A stretch of DNA of 64,000 bases, taken from positions 124,001 to 188,000 of the forward strand of contig QKXI01000007.1 in assembly GCA_003367665.1 (NCBI GenBank). Direction: 5' to 3'. The notes beneath the pieces were generated by a model. That model saw only the letters and a program-made list of their open reading frames with translations, was not told where the DNA came from and searched no databases. Position numbers and translations under genes: made by a program. This DNA comes from Leifsonia sp. ku-ls. Its GTDB lineage: Bacteria; Actinomycetota; Actinomycetes; Actinomycetales; Microbacteriaceae. Below are positions 1 to 10,577 of this stretch, one piece after another (position 1 is the first letter of the stretch; every line of letters starts with the position of its first letter).

Positions 1-2
1 TG

Positions 3-698
3 CTGCTGTACTTCTGGCGTGACATCACGCGCATCATCGCGCAGTGGTTCCGCGCCCTGTTCGGGCGCATCCCGCGCAACGACCCCGACGCCAGGATGGG
101 GTGGCTGGTCATCATCGGCAGCATCCCGATCGTGGTGCTCGGTCTGCTGTTCCAGAACCAGATCGAGACCGTCTTCCGCTCGCTGTGGATCGTCGCGACG
201 ACGCTGATCGTGTTCGGCATCCTGCTCGGGATCGCGGACTGGGTGGGCGCCAAGTCGAAGCGGCTGCGCGAGCTCACCTGGGGCGACGGCATCATCTTCG
301 GCTTCGCCCAGGCGCTGGCCCTCATCCCGGGCGTCTCGCGCTCGGGCGGAACGATCACCGCCGGGCTGTTCATGGGCTACCAGCGCCGGGCGGCCGCGCG
401 GTACTCGTTCCTGCTCGCGCTGCCGGCCGTGTTCGGCAGCGGGCTCTACCAGCTCTACAAGGCCGTGAAGGAGCCGTGCACCGAGGCGCTGGCGAAGGCG
501 GGCACCTGCACGGTGGAGGTGTTCGGACCGGCCGAGACCGCGGTGGCGACGATCGTGGCCTTCGTCGTCGGCCTGCTCGTGATCGCCTTCTTCATGGGGT
601 ACATCTCGCGGCGCAGCTTCCTGCCGTTCGTGATCTACCGCATCGCGCTCGGCGTGCTGCTGATGATCCTGCTCGCGACGGGCGTGCTCGCGGCCTGA
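3..698 (+). CDS. uppP: Undecaprenyl-diphosphatase (3' part)
   Basis: The gene enters from the left edge, so the N-terminus and true start are missing; 231 residues are visible. UppP/BacA removes a phosphate from undecaprenyl diphosphate to recycle the lipid carrier for peptidoglycan synthesis. Visible are the conserved phosphatase motif PGVSRSGGT (encoded around 330-355) and at least five hydrophobic membrane segments, ending in a hydrophobic C-terminal helix. The glutamate-rich first motif lies outside the window. It converges with the PAC2 gene that ends 12 bp downstream. Confidence 0.93.
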   Translation: MLYFWRDITRIIAQWFRALFGRIPRNDPDARMGWLVIIGSIPIVVLGLLFQNQIETVFRSLWIVATTLIVFGILLGIADWVGAKSKRLRELTWGDGIIFGFAQALALIPGVSRSGGTITAGLFMGYQRRAAARYSFLLALPAVFGSGLYQLYKAVKEPCTEALAKAGTCTVEVFGPAETAVATIVAFVVGLLVIAFFMGYISRRSFLPFVIYRIALGVLLMILLATGVLAA

Positions 699-710
699 CC
701 GCGGGGATGC

Positions 711-1646
711 TCAGCCGCGGCGCGGGTCGTCGGGCGCGCGGCCCGCGGTGCCGCCGTCCCGGCCGTCGCCGCGGCGACGGAGGTAGCGCTCGAACTCCTG
801 CGCGATCGCCTCGCCGCTGGCCTCGGGCGAGTCGACCGTGTCGCGCGCCTGCTCCAGCTGCTGGATGTACGAGGCCATCTCCTCGTCGTCGGCCGCCAAC
901 GCGTCGATGCCGGCCTCCCACGCCGCCGCCTCGTCGACGAGGGTGCCGCGCGGGATCGTGACGTCGACCAGCTCCTCCAGCTTGTCGATGAGCGCGAGCA
1001 CCGCCTTCGGGCTCGGCGCATTGTGCACATAGTGCGGCACCGACGCCCAGATCATGATGGTCGGGATGCCCACGTCCTCCGCGCCCTCCGCGAGCGCGCT
1101 CAGGATGCCGACCGGCCCCTCGTACGTCGACCGCTCGACGCCGAGCTCGGCCCGGACCGCGGCGTTGTCGCTGGAGGCGAACACCGAGATCGGGCGCGTG
1201 TGCGGCACGTCGGCGAGCATGGCGCCGAGGAAGACGATCGCGCCGATGTCGGCCGCCAGAGCCACATCCATGATCTCGGCGGTGAAGCTGCGCCAGCTGC
1301 GCGAGGGCTCGGTGCCGAGCAGCAGGAAGATGTTGCCGGCGTTGTCTCCGGTGACCGTCAGCTCGGCGTCGCCGGCGAGGTCCTCTCCGACCCGCCCGGG
1401 GAGCGACGGCCCGTAGACCACCGCGGACGGCCAGATCAGCCGGCGCCGGCCGTCGTCGTCGGTCACCACGGGCCGGTTGAACTGGAAGTCGAAGTAGAGC
1501 TCGGGGTCGACCTCGGCCACCGGCACGACGTCGAGCTGCTCCTTCAGCGTCTTCACCGCACCGCTCGCGGCCTCGCCGGCGTCGTTCCAGCCTTCGAAGG
1601 CCACCACCAGGATGCGGCCGCCGAGGATGTTCTGTCCGTCTGTCAC
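711..1646 (-). CDS. PAC2 family protein
   Basis: A 311-residue protein of the PAC2 (proteasome assembly chaperone 2-like) family, common in actinobacteria and of unknown biochemical role. The N-terminus carries the typical VVAFEGWNDAG stretch, and the C-terminal third is helical and acidic. I chose the GTG at 1646 because the family pattern begins right after it; the frame stays open far upstream without similarity. It is transcribed divergently from the HAD gene with an 88-bp gap, and no partner is visible on its own strand. Confidence 0.85.
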   Translation of the reverse strand: MTDGQNILGGRILVVAFEGWNDAGEAASGAVKTLKEQLDVVPVAEVDPELYFDFQFNRPVVTDDDGRRRLIWPSAVVYGPSLPGRVGEDLAGDAELTVTGDNAGNIFLLLGTEPSRSWRSFTAEIMDVALAADIGAIVFLGAMLADVPHTRPISVFASSDNAAVRAELGVERSTYEGPVGILSALAEGAEDVGIPTIMIWASVPHYVHNAPSPKAVLALIDKLEELVDVTIPRGTLVDEAAAWEAGIDALAADDEEMASYIQQLEQARDTVDSPEASGEAIAQEFERYLRRRGDGRDGGTAGRAPDDPRRG

Positions 1647-1720
1647 GAAGCTGTCCCCGTCCCTTCCCGGCGCCTGTGTCGGGACGCCATCCCTCAAGGA
1701 TAGGCCCGACCCCCTCCCGA

Positions 1721-1726
1721 TAGACT
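1721..1726 (+). promoter_or_regulatory. -10 box TAGACT, leaderless start of HAD gene
   Basis: TAGACT ends 8 bp before the GTG at 1735. This spacing puts the transcription start at or next to the start codon, and no ribosome binding site precedes it. Confidence 0.55.
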
Positions 1727-1734
1727 TGCCCGTT

Positions 1735-3455
<1,721 letters not shown>

Positions 3456-3528
3456 CATGAGAGACCGGGACATCGTGCCGCGAGAGCGGACAGCCCAGAC
3501 CCCCGCCGTTCGGATCGAAAGAGGACCC

Positions 3529-4476
3529 GTGCCCAACGCAACCGGTCGCCGCGCACCCGCGCTCGGCAGAATCGCCGCCGTCATCGGAGCCGCCGGGCTG
3601 GTGGCCGTCGCGCTGACCGCCTGCTCGACCGACCCGAACGCCGACTGCGGCACGGCCCTTCCCTCCGGCAAGGCGTCGCAGCTGGTGGAGGCCACGGGCA
3701 AGATCGGCTCGAAGCCGAAGATCACGATCCCGACACCGCTGGACACCACGAAGTCCGAGCGCAGCATCCTCACCGAGGGCACCGGCGAGAAGGTGCACCT
3801 GGGTCAGATGATCGAGATGCAGTACACGATCCTCGAGGGCAAGACCGGCCAGGAGGTGCAGACCTCGTTCGGCAACGGGGGAACGGCCGCGTTCCCGCTC
3901 ACCACCGGTGGGCAGCCGCTCCCCGCCACGCTCAGCAAGGGCCTGCAGTGCGCGCCGGTGGGCTCGCGTGTGGCCGTCGCCGTCTCGTCGAAGGACCTGG
4001 GCGGGTCCGCCGAGACCGGCTCCGCCGTCGTCGTGGTCGACATCCTCAAGGCCTACCTGTCGAAGGCCGACGGCGCGGTCCGTCCGTCGGTGTCCGGCTT
4101 CCCGACGGTCGTGTTGGCGCCGACCGGCCAGCCGGGCATCACCATCCCGTCGTCCGGCTCTGCGCCGAAGAGCCTGCGGACCGAGGAGCTCAAGGCCGGA
4201 AGCGGCGCGACGGTCAAGAAGGACTCGACCGCCGTCCTGCAGTACACGGCGGTCGGCTGGGAGAACAAGAACGTCGTCTTCTCCAGCTGGCAGTCCGGCT
4301 CGCCCGACATCGTCTCGATCAGCACGGGCCAGAGCCAGGTGAACCAGGCGCTGCCGCAGAGCGTGCTCGGTCAGCTCGTGGGTAAGAAGGTCGGCTCGCA
4401 GGTGGTCATCGAGGCACCCGCGGAGGGCCAGATTCCCGCCGCGGCGTGGGTCGTCGACATCCTCGGGATCCGCTAG
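3529..4476 (+). CDS. FKBP-type peptidyl-prolyl isomerase, lipoprotein
   Basis: A 315-residue secreted lipoprotein. A basic N-terminus and hydrophobic segment end in the lipobox LTAC, followed by two FKBP-like domains (about residues 85-185 and 215-315). The GTG at 3529 is chosen because AAAGAGG lies 5 bp upstream and it gives a signal peptide of normal length; an in-frame ATG at 3457 would add 24 residues. It probably assists folding of exported proteins at the outer face of the membrane. Many consensus FKBP active-site aromatics look replaced, so isomerase activity is uncertain. Confidence 0.85.
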   Translation: MPNATGRRAPALGRIAAVIGAAGLVAVALTACSTDPNADCGTALPSGKASQLVEATGKIGSKPKITIPTPLDTTKSERSILTEGTGEKVHLGQMIEMQYTILEGKTGQEVQTSFGNGGTAAFPLTTGGQPLPATLSKGLQCAPVGSRVAVAVSSKDLGGSAETGSAVVVVDILKAYLSKADGAVRPSVSGFPTVVLAPTGQPGITIPSSGSAPKSLRTEELKAGSGATVKKDSTAVLQYTAVGWENKNVVFSSWQSGSPDIVSISTGQSQVNQALPQSVLGQLVGKKVGSQVVIEAPAEGQIPAAAWVVDILGIR

Positions 4477-4483
4477 CGCGGAC

Positions 4484-4489
4484 TAGGAT
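4484..4489 (+). promoter_or_regulatory. -10 box TAGGAT, leaderless start of pafB
   Basis: TAGGAT ends 6 bp before the GTG at 4496. No ribosome binding site is present. Confidence 0.55.
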
Positions 4490-4495
4490 GGACGG

Positions 4496-5569
4496 GTGTC
4501 CCGTTCTTCCGCCTCGCCCGCGCGCGTCCCGGTCGAGGAGCGCCTGTTCAGCCTCGTGCTGGCGCTGTTGGCGACCGAGAACGGCCTGACCAAGAGCGAG
4601 ATCCTGTCGACGGTGCAAGGGTACCGCCAGCGGTACGACCCGCACGGCGACAACAGCAGCCTCGAGCGGCAGTTCGAGCGCGACAAGGACGACATCCGCG
4701 AGCTCGGCGTCCCGCTGGAGACGGTGGAGGCGCCCGAGGCGGCGGGCAACAACCAGCTGCTGCGCTATCGCATTCCGAAAGGGGCATACGACCTCCCGTC
4801 GGACGTCAGCTTCTCGCCGGAGGAGCTGACGCTGCTCGGGCTGGCCGCCGCCGTCTGGCGCGAGGGGTCGCTGTCGGGGGAGTCGCGCCGCGCTCTCATG
4901 AAGCTGCGCTCGCTCGGCGTCGAGGCCGACGATCCCGTCGTCGGCTACGCCCCGCGGCTGCGCGTGCGCGAGAGCGCGTTCGACCCGCTCAGTCAGGCGC
5001 TGGAGCGGCACGTGATGGTGCAGTTCCCCTACCTCAAGCCCGGTGAGAGCGCCTCCCGGCAGCGGACCGTCGCCCCGCTCTCGCTCGTGCAGCACCAGGG
5101 TCGCTGGCACCTGCAGGGCATCGACCAGGACGCCAACGGGTCGCGCACGTTCCTGCTCTCGCGGATCGTCGGCCCGGTTCGGCTGACCTCGCGCGCCTTC
5201 GATCCGGAGCAGTACCGCGTCGACGGCGAGCCCTTCGCCGAGCGCGCGCTGCTGGAGCTGGAGCGCATCTGGGAGTCGAACCTCGCCGAGATCGAGGTCA
5301 CCGCCGGCACCGACGCGGCGACGCGCCTCGGCAAGCGGTACGGCGACGCGGTCCCGGTGGGGGCAGACGGCGAGCCCGTCCGGCTGACGGTGAACTTCTC
5401 GGACATCAACATCCTGGCCGACCAGCTCGCGTCCTTCGGGCCGGAGGTGCTCGTGCTGTCGCCCCCGGAGTTGCGCGAGCATGTCCTGCAGCGGCTGGAG
5501 GCGACGCTCGCCGCGCACGACGACAGCGGGCACGCGGCGGCGATCCCGGGGGAGGGGCGCGATGGCTGA
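4496..5569 (+). CDS. pafB: WYL-domain transcription regulator PafB-like
   Basis: A 357-residue regulator with an N-terminal winged helix-turn-helix (about 12-75), a central WYL domain (about 150-250) and a C-terminal WCX extension. In mycobacteria PafB and PafC form a heterodimer that activates the LexA-independent DNA damage response. The WYL motif here reads WHL. The gene overlaps pafC by 8 bp, so the subunits are probably made together. The neighbouring pafA ligase found in mycobacteria is absent. Confidence 0.88.
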   Translation: MSRSSASPARVPVEERLFSLVLALLATENGLTKSEILSTVQGYRQRYDPHGDNSSLERQFERDKDDIRELGVPLETVEAPEAAGNNQLLRYRIPKGAYDLPSDVSFSPEELTLLGLAAAVWREGSLSGESRRALMKLRSLGVEADDPVVGYAPRLRVRESAFDPLSQALERHVMVQFPYLKPGESASRQRTVAPLSLVQHQGRWHLQGIDQDANGSRTFLLSRIVGPVRLTSRAFDPEQYRVDGEPFAERALLELERIWESNLAEIEVTAGTDAATRLGKRYGDAVPVGADGEPVRLTVNFSDINILADQLASFGPEVLVLSPPELREHVLQRLEATLAAHDDSGHAAAIPGEGRDG

Positions 5570-6536
5570 GCGCCGGAGACCGATGCAGGCGCAGGACAAG
5601 CTGGCCTTCCTGCTCGCGCTCGTCCCGTACCTGATGGACCGCGACCGGGTGAGCGTCGCCGAGGCCGCGGAGCATTTCGGGGTCGAGCAGGAGCAGCTGC
5701 GCGACGCCGTCCGCCTGATCGCGGTGTCCGGCATCCCGGGGGAGACCAACGCGTACCAGCCCGGCGACCTGTTCGACATCGCCTGGGACGACTTCGAGGA
5801 GAACGACCAGATCGTCCTCACCCACCAGGTCGCGATCGACGACTCGCCGCGGTTCTCCGCGCGGGAGGCGGCGGCCCTGATCGCCGGGCTGCAGTACCTG
5901 ACGGCCCTGCCCGAGAACGCCGACCGGGACGCCATCGGGTCGCTCATGGCCAAGCTGGCGCGCGGCGCGTCCGCCGCCCCCAGCGAGGTCGCCGTGGCCC
6001 GCTCTGAGACCGACGAGGCGCTCGCGACGATCCGCGACGCGGTGATCGCGGGCGTCCAGGTGGAGTTCGACTACCTCAGCTCGCGCGGGGAGCGCGAGCG
6101 CCGTCGGGTCGACCCGCTGCGGATCGAGTCGGTCGACCAGGACTGGTACCTGCGCGGCTGGGACCACCTGCGCACCGCCATCCGCACCTTCCGGCTCGAC
6201 CGGATCGACGACCTGGTGGCGACGGCGGAGCCGATCACGTACCGGCCGGGCGACGTCAAGCTCCCGGAGACGCTCTTCACGGGCACCCCGGAGGACCTGC
6301 TCGTCACCGTGGAGGTGTCGGCGTCGGCGATCCCGCTGATCGAGGACTACATCCCGGAGGGCGCCGAGCGGGAGCAGCGCGACGGCGTCGTGCGCACGCG
6401 GCTGCGGGTGGCGCACTTCCACGGGCTGAAGCGGCTGGTCGCCGGGCTGTCGGGCGTGCTGACCGTGCTCGACCCGCCCGAGGCGCGTCAGGTCGTGGCG
6501 GGCTGGGCGCGCGCAGGCGTCGAGCGCTACCGCTGA
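5562..6536 (+). CDS. pafC: WYL-domain transcription regulator PafC-like
   Basis: A 324-residue partner of PafB with the same layout: N-terminal HTH (about 10-70), WYL domain with the motif DQDWYLRGWD near residue 190, and a C-terminal WCX-like region. The start is the ATG at 5562 with GGAGGGG at 5551-5557 as ribosome binding site; it overlaps the pafB stop by 8 bp. Together with PafB it should control DNA-repair genes after replication stress (family knowledge). Confidence 0.88.
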   Translation: MAERRRPMQAQDKLAFLLALVPYLMDRDRVSVAEAAEHFGVEQEQLRDAVRLIAVSGIPGETNAYQPGDLFDIAWDDFEENDQIVLTHQVAIDDSPRFSAREAAALIAGLQYLTALPENADRDAIGSLMAKLARGASAAPSEVAVARSETDEALATIRDAVIAGVQVEFDYLSSRGERERRRVDPLRIESVDQDWYLRGWDHLRTAIRTFRLDRIDDLVATAEPITYRPGDVKLPETLFTGTPEDLLVTVEVSASAIPLIEDYIPEGAEREQRDGVVRTRLRVAHFHGLKRLVAGLSGVLTVLDPPEARQVVAGWARAGVERYR

Positions 6537-6599
6537 GCGCGGCGCGGGCGGACGTCGGGCAGGCCGCCACCGCGCAGCCGCGGAACGCGCACGCCCGGG

Positions 6600-6605
6600 T
6601 AGGCT
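6600..6605 (+). promoter_or_regulatory. -10 box TAGGCT, leaderless start
   Basis: TAGGCT ends 6 bp before the ATG at 6612. Confidence 0.5.
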
Positions 6606-6611
6606 GAGCGC

Positions 6612-6971
6612 ATGCCCTGGTGGTCGTGGCTGGTGATCTGGACCGTGCTCGTGCTCGGTCTGCTCGGCATGCTCGTCTTCTTCGCCTGGTGGCTGTTCCG
6701 CAAGGTGGTCGCCGCCGGGCGGGAGGCCGCCGCGCTGATGGAGAAGGCGGACGTGCTCTCCCGGCGCGCAGAAGAGCTGCACGACGCCTTCGAACCGGCC
6801 GTCCTCGCCGACGCCGCCGAGCTGCGCGAGCAGCGTGAGGAGCACCTGGCCGAGCGCGCCATCGCAAGGCAAGCTCGCAGGGACGCTCGGGTCAGGCGCG
6901 GTAGACTACTGGTCGATGTGGATCCGGCGACGGTTCCGGATCGCTTCGCCCACCTTTTGAGAAGGACCTGA
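6612..6971 (+). CDS. Small single-pass membrane protein
   Basis: A 119-residue protein that I do not recognise. Residues 4-30 form one strongly hydrophobic helix (rich in W, L and F); the rest is a charged, probably coiled-coil cytoplasmic tail with many Ala, Glu and Arg. It sits between pafC and tatA, a position where actinobacteria often have a small unassigned membrane gene. Its 3' part contains a second TAGACT box that may drive tatA. Confidence 0.7.
   Translation: MPWWSWLVIWTVLVLGLLGMLVFFAWWLFRKVVAAGREAAALMEKADVLSRRAEELHDAFEPAVLADAAELREQREEHLAERAIARQARRDARVRRGRLLVDVDPATVPDRFAHLLRRT
6902..6907 (+). promoter_or_regulatory. Candidate -10 box for tatAC
   Basis: TAGACT inside the end of the preceding gene. 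Transcription from here would leave a leader of about 60 bases before the tatA ATG. Confidence 0.3.
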
Positions 6972-6975
6972 TCTC

Positions 6976-7242
6976 ATGTTCGCAGGACTGACCGGATGGC
7001 ATCTGCTCATCATCCTCGCCGTGATCCTGCTGCTCTTCGGCGCGCCGAAGCTGCCGGCCCTCGCCAAGAGCGTCGGCCAGTCGATGCGGATCTTCAAGGG
7101 CGAGGTCGACGAGCTGAAGAAGGACGGCAAGGACGGCGCGGCCGACAAGCCCGCCGACGGCACCACCGGCACCACGCAGAACACCGCTGCTCCGGCGGCC
7201 ACCCCTGTCGACCCCTCGACCGAGTCGAACCCGAAGTCCTAG
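6976..7242 (+). CDS. tatA: Twin-arginine translocase subunit TatA
   Basis: An 88-residue TatA/E protein. A short N-terminal membrane helix (residues 5-21) is followed by the hinge FGAPKLP, an amphipathic helix and a polar Ala/Pro/Thr-rich tail. TatA oligomers form the pathway for folded proteins with twin-arginine signals. A ribosome binding site (AGAAGGA) precedes the ATG. tatC follows after 4 bp, so the two form one operon. Confidence 0.95.
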   Translation: MFAGLTGWHLLIILAVILLLFGAPKLPALAKSVGQSMRIFKGEVDELKKDGKDGAADKPADGTTGTTQNTAAPAATPVDPSTESNPKS

Positions 7243-7246
7243 TCCG

Positions 7247-8038
7247 GTGGCCTCCACGAAGCGAGGCAAGAACCGCGAAGGACGGATGACGCTCGCCGAG
7301 CACTTCATCGAGCTTCGCAAACGCCTCTTCCGTTCCGCCCTCGCGCTGCTCGTCGGCGCCGTCATCGGGTGGTTCCTGAGCGGCTACGTGATGGACGCGC
7401 TGCGCGGCCCGATCACCGACATCGCGAAGCAGCAGGGCCGCGAGGCGATGTTGAACTACGACAGCATCACCGGCGCCTTCGACCTGAAGATGCAGGTCGC
7501 CATCACGATCGGCGCGGTCATCTCGAGCCCCGTGTGGCTGTACCAGATCTGGGCGTTCTTCGTGCCGGCGATGACCCGCAAGGAACTCAAGTACGGGTTC
7601 GGCTTCTTCTTCACCGCCGTCCCGCTGTTCATCGCGGGCGGGGTCACCGGCTGGCTGCTGGTGCCGCACATCGTCAGCCTGCTCACGAGCTTCGCCCCGG
7701 AACCGGACTCCGCGATCATCCAGGCCAAGACGTACTTCGACTTCATCCTCAAGCTCGTCATCGCCGTGGGCATCGCCTTCGTGCTTCCTGTGTTCCTGGT
7801 GCTGCTCAACTTCGTCGGCGTGCTGAGCGCGAAGTCGATCATCGCCTCGTGGCGCTGGGCGCTCATCCTCATCGCCCTGTTCACCGCGATCGCGACGCCC
7901 GCGGCCGACGTGCTGTCGATGTTCCTGCTGGCCATCCCGATGGTCGCCCTCTACTTCGCCGCCTACGGCGTGGCCTGGCTGCACGACCGGCGTGCGGCGA
8001 AGGCGGCGAGCCGCCTCGAGGCCGAGCTCGCCGCCTGA
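7247..8038 (+). CDS. tatC: Twin-arginine translocase subunit TatC
   Basis: TatC binds the twin-arginine signal and starts Tat export. The 263-residue protein has six membrane segments and the family N-terminus MTLAEHFIELRKRLFRS, with the conserved first-loop glutamate and the SSPVWLYQIWAFF segment. The start is a GTG 4 bp after tatA. The gene order pafB-pafC-tatA-tatC-helicase is common in actinobacteria. Confidence 0.96.
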   Translation: MASTKRGKNREGRMTLAEHFIELRKRLFRSALALLVGAVIGWFLSGYVMDALRGPITDIAKQQGREAMLNYDSITGAFDLKMQVAITIGAVISSPVWLYQIWAFFVPAMTRKELKYGFGFFFTAVPLFIAGGVTGWLLVPHIVSLLTSFAPEPDSAIIQAKTYFDFILKLVIAVGIAFVLPVFLVLLNFVGVLSAKSIIASWRWALILIALFTAIATPAADVLSMFLLAIPMVALYFAAYGVAWLHDRRAAKAASRLEAELAA

Positions 8039-8074
8039 GCGGCCGTCGCCCGCAGACCTGTCCCCGGCCGGGCA

Positions 8075-8080
8075 TAGGCT
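8075..8080 (+). promoter_or_regulatory. -10 box TAGGCT, leaderless start of helicase
   Basis: TAGGCT ends 6 bp before the GTG at 8087. Confidence 0.55.
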
Positions 8081-8086
8081 GGGTGC

Positions 8087-10519
8087 GTGACCGACCAGAC
8101 GCTCTCGCCTGCGGAGCGGTACGCCGCCTCGCGCGACCGGGCCCGCCAGCCGCTGCTCGAGACCTTCCGCGAGGGGCTGCGGTTCGACCTCGACCCGTTC
8201 CAGCGGGAGGCCTGCGCGGCCCTGGAGCGCGGCCGGAGCGTGCTCGTGGCCGCGCCGACCGGGGCGGGCAAGACGATCGTCGCCGAGTTCGCCGTGTTCC
8301 TGGCGATGCGCGAGGCGAACGCCAAGGTCTTCTACACCACGCCGATGAAGGCGCTGAGCAATCAGAAGTTCCAGGAGTTCGTGGAGGCGTACGGCCCGGA
8401 GTCGGTCGGTCTCCTCACCGGAGACACCAACGTCAACTCGCACGCGCGCATCGTCGTGATGACGACCGAGGTGCTGCGCAACATGCTGTACGCCGACTCC
8501 GACCTGCTCACCGACCTCGCGTACGTCGTGATGGATGAGGTGCACTACCTGGCCGACCGGTTCCGCGGCGCCGTGTGGGAGGAGGTCATCATCCACCTGC
8601 CCTCGGAGGTGCGGATGGTGTCGCTCAGCGCCACGGTGTCGAACGCGGAGGAGTTCGGCGACTGGCTGCAGGCGGTCCGCGGCGACACCGACGTGGTCGT
8701 GTCGGAGGAGCGTCCCGTGCCCCTGGAGCAGCACATCCTGATGCGGTCGAAGCTGATCGACCTGTTCGACTCCTCGGGGCTCGCCGCGACCAACCGGGTG
8801 AACCCCGAGCTGGTGCAGATGGCGCGCTACGGCGGACGGGTGCTGAGCAGCCGGCAGACCCGGGACGTCGGCCGCTACCACTCGAAGGGCGGGCGCCCCG
8901 ACGGGTTCCGGATGAACCGGGCCGACCTCGTCGCGCTGCTCGACGAGCGCAACCTGCTTCCGGCGATCTTCTTCATCTTCAGCCGCAACGGCTGCGACCA
9001 GGCGGTGCGGCAGGTGCTGCGCGCGGGCGTGCGGCTGACCGAGAAGCACGAGCGCGACGAGATCCGCGAGATCGTGGAGGAGCGCTGCCGCACCCTGCTC
9101 GACGAAGACCTGGCCGTCCTCGGCTACTGGGAGTGGCTGGAGGGGCTGGAGCGCGGAGTCGCGGCCCACCACGCCGGCCTGCTTCCCGCGTTCAAGGAGG
9201 TCGTGGAGGAGCTGTTCCGGCGCAAGCTGGTGAAGGTCGTGTTCGCGACCGAGACGCTCGCGCTCGGCATCAACATGCCGGCGCGGACGGTGGTGCTGGA
9301 GAAGCTGGAGAAGTTCAACGGCGAGGCGCGCGTGCCGATCACGCCGGGGGAGTACACCCAGCTCACCGGGCGCGCCGGGCGCCGCGGCATCGACGTCGAA
9401 GGGCACTCGGTCATCCAGTGGGAGGACGGGCTCGACCCGCAGTCCGTCGCGTCGCTCGCGTCCCGCCGCAGCTACCCGCTGAACTCCAGCTTCCGGCCGA
9501 CGTACAACATGGCCGTCAACCTCATCGACCAGTTCGGGCGGACGCGCACGCGCGAGATCCTGGAGTCGTCGTTCGCGCAGTTCCAGGCCGACCGCGCGGT
9601 CGTCGACCTCGCCCGCAAGGCCATGCAGCAGGAGCAGTCGCTGGCCGGCTACGAGGAGGCGATGACCTGCCACCTGGGCGACTTCCGCGAGTATTCCGCG
9701 ATCCGACGCGAGCTCACCGATCTGGAGCGCAAGGGCTCCCGGATGGAGTCGGCGTCGAACAGCGAGCGGGAGAAGCGGCAGCGGCAGCTCGCCGAGCTCC
9801 GGAAACGGATGAAGGACCACCCCTGCCACCGCTGCACCGAGCGCGAGCAGCACGCGCGCTGGGCGGAGCGCTGGTGGAAGCTCAAGCGCGACACCGACCG
9901 GCTGCGGGCGCAGATCCAGTCCCGCACCGGCGCGGTGGCCAAGGTGTTCGACCGCGTCTCCGACGTGCTGCTGGAGCTGGGCTACCTGACGCAGGAGGAC
10001 GGCGAGACGGCGCTCACCGTGCACGGCCGCACCCTCAAGCGCATCTACGGCGAGCGTGACCTGCTCGTCGCCGAGTGCCTGCGCCGCGGTGTGTGGAAGG
10101 ACCTGGACGCGGCCGGCCTCGCCGCCATGGCGTGCGCCCTGGTGTTCGAGCCGCGGCGCGACGAGGGCCTCGCCAACGAGCGCACCCTGCCGCGCGGCGC
10201 CTTCCGCCCGGCCCTGGAGAAGACGATCGCGCTCTGGAGCCGTCTCGACGACCTGGAGCAGGACCACCGCCTTCCGGGCAGCGAGCCGCCGTCCACGGCC
10301 ATCTCGCTGGCGATGTGGATGTGGTCGCGCGGTCAGGGGCTCGACGCCGTGCTCACCGAGGCCGACATGGCGGCGGGCGACTTCGTCCGCTGGTCCAAGC
10401 AGACGATCGACCTGCTCGACCAGCTCTCGCTGGTGGCCCAGGGCAACGTCGGCCGGGTGGCACGCCAGGCGCTGGAGTCGGTCCGCCGCGGGATCGTCGC
10501 GTACTCGTCCGTCGCGTGA
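8087..10519 (+). CDS. helY: Ski2/Mtr4-like superfamily 2 helicase (HelY)
   Basis: An 810-residue ATP-dependent RNA helicase. Motif I APTGAGKT (Lys62), motif II DEVH, motif III SAT and motif VI QLTGRAGRRG are all present, with the winged-helix and DSHCT-like C-terminal region from about residue 450. The family includes yeast Ski2/Mtr4 and mycobacterial HelY and unwinds RNA for processing or decay. A cysteine pair (CHRC) near residue 582 lies in the charged inserted region. Its position behind tatC is conserved in actinobacteria. Confidence 0.92.
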   Translation: MTDQTLSPAERYAASRDRARQPLLETFREGLRFDLDPFQREACAALERGRSVLVAAPTGAGKTIVAEFAVFLAMREANAKVFYTTPMKALSNQKFQEFVEAYGPESVGLLTGDTNVNSHARIVVMTTEVLRNMLYADSDLLTDLAYVVMDEVHYLADRFRGAVWEEVIIHLPSEVRMVSLSATVSNAEEFGDWLQAVRGDTDVVVSEERPVPLEQHILMRSKLIDLFDSSGLAATNRVNPELVQMARYGGRVLSSRQTRDVGRYHSKGGRPDGFRMNRADLVALLDERNLLPAIFFIFSRNGCDQAVRQVLRAGVRLTEKHERDEIREIVEERCRTLLDEDLAVLGYWEWLEGLERGVAAHHAGLLPAFKEVVEELFRRKLVKVVFATETLALGINMPARTVVLEKLEKFNGEARVPITPGEYTQLTGRAGRRGIDVEGHSVIQWEDGLDPQSVASLASRRSYPLNSSFRPTYNMAVNLIDQFGRTRTREILESSFAQFQADRAVVDLARKAMQQEQSLAGYEEAMTCHLGDFREYSAIRRELTDLERKGSRMESASNSEREKRQRQLAELRKRMKDHPCHRCTEREQHARWAERWWKLKRDTDRLRAQIQSRTGAVAKVFDRVSDVLLELGYLTQEDGETALTVHGRTLKRIYGERDLLVAECLRRGVWKDLDAAGLAAMACALVFEPRRDEGLANERTLPRGAFRPALEKTIALWSRLDDLEQDHRLPGSEPPSTAISLAMWMWSRGQGLDAVLTEADMAAGDFVRWSKQTIDLLDQLSLVAQGNVGRVARQALESVRRGIVAYSSVA

Positions 10520-10563
10520 CGCGACGCGAGGCGTCGCTGGGCGGCGGGCACAGCGGGATGGCT

Positions 10564-10569
10564 TAGGCT
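10564..10569 (+). promoter_or_regulatory. -10 box TAGGCT, leaderless start of lnt
   Basis: TAGGCT ends 8 bp before the GTG at 10578, which selects this start over upstream in-frame codons that lie inside the helicase gene. Confidence 0.5.
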
Positions 10570-10577
10570 CTCCCTTC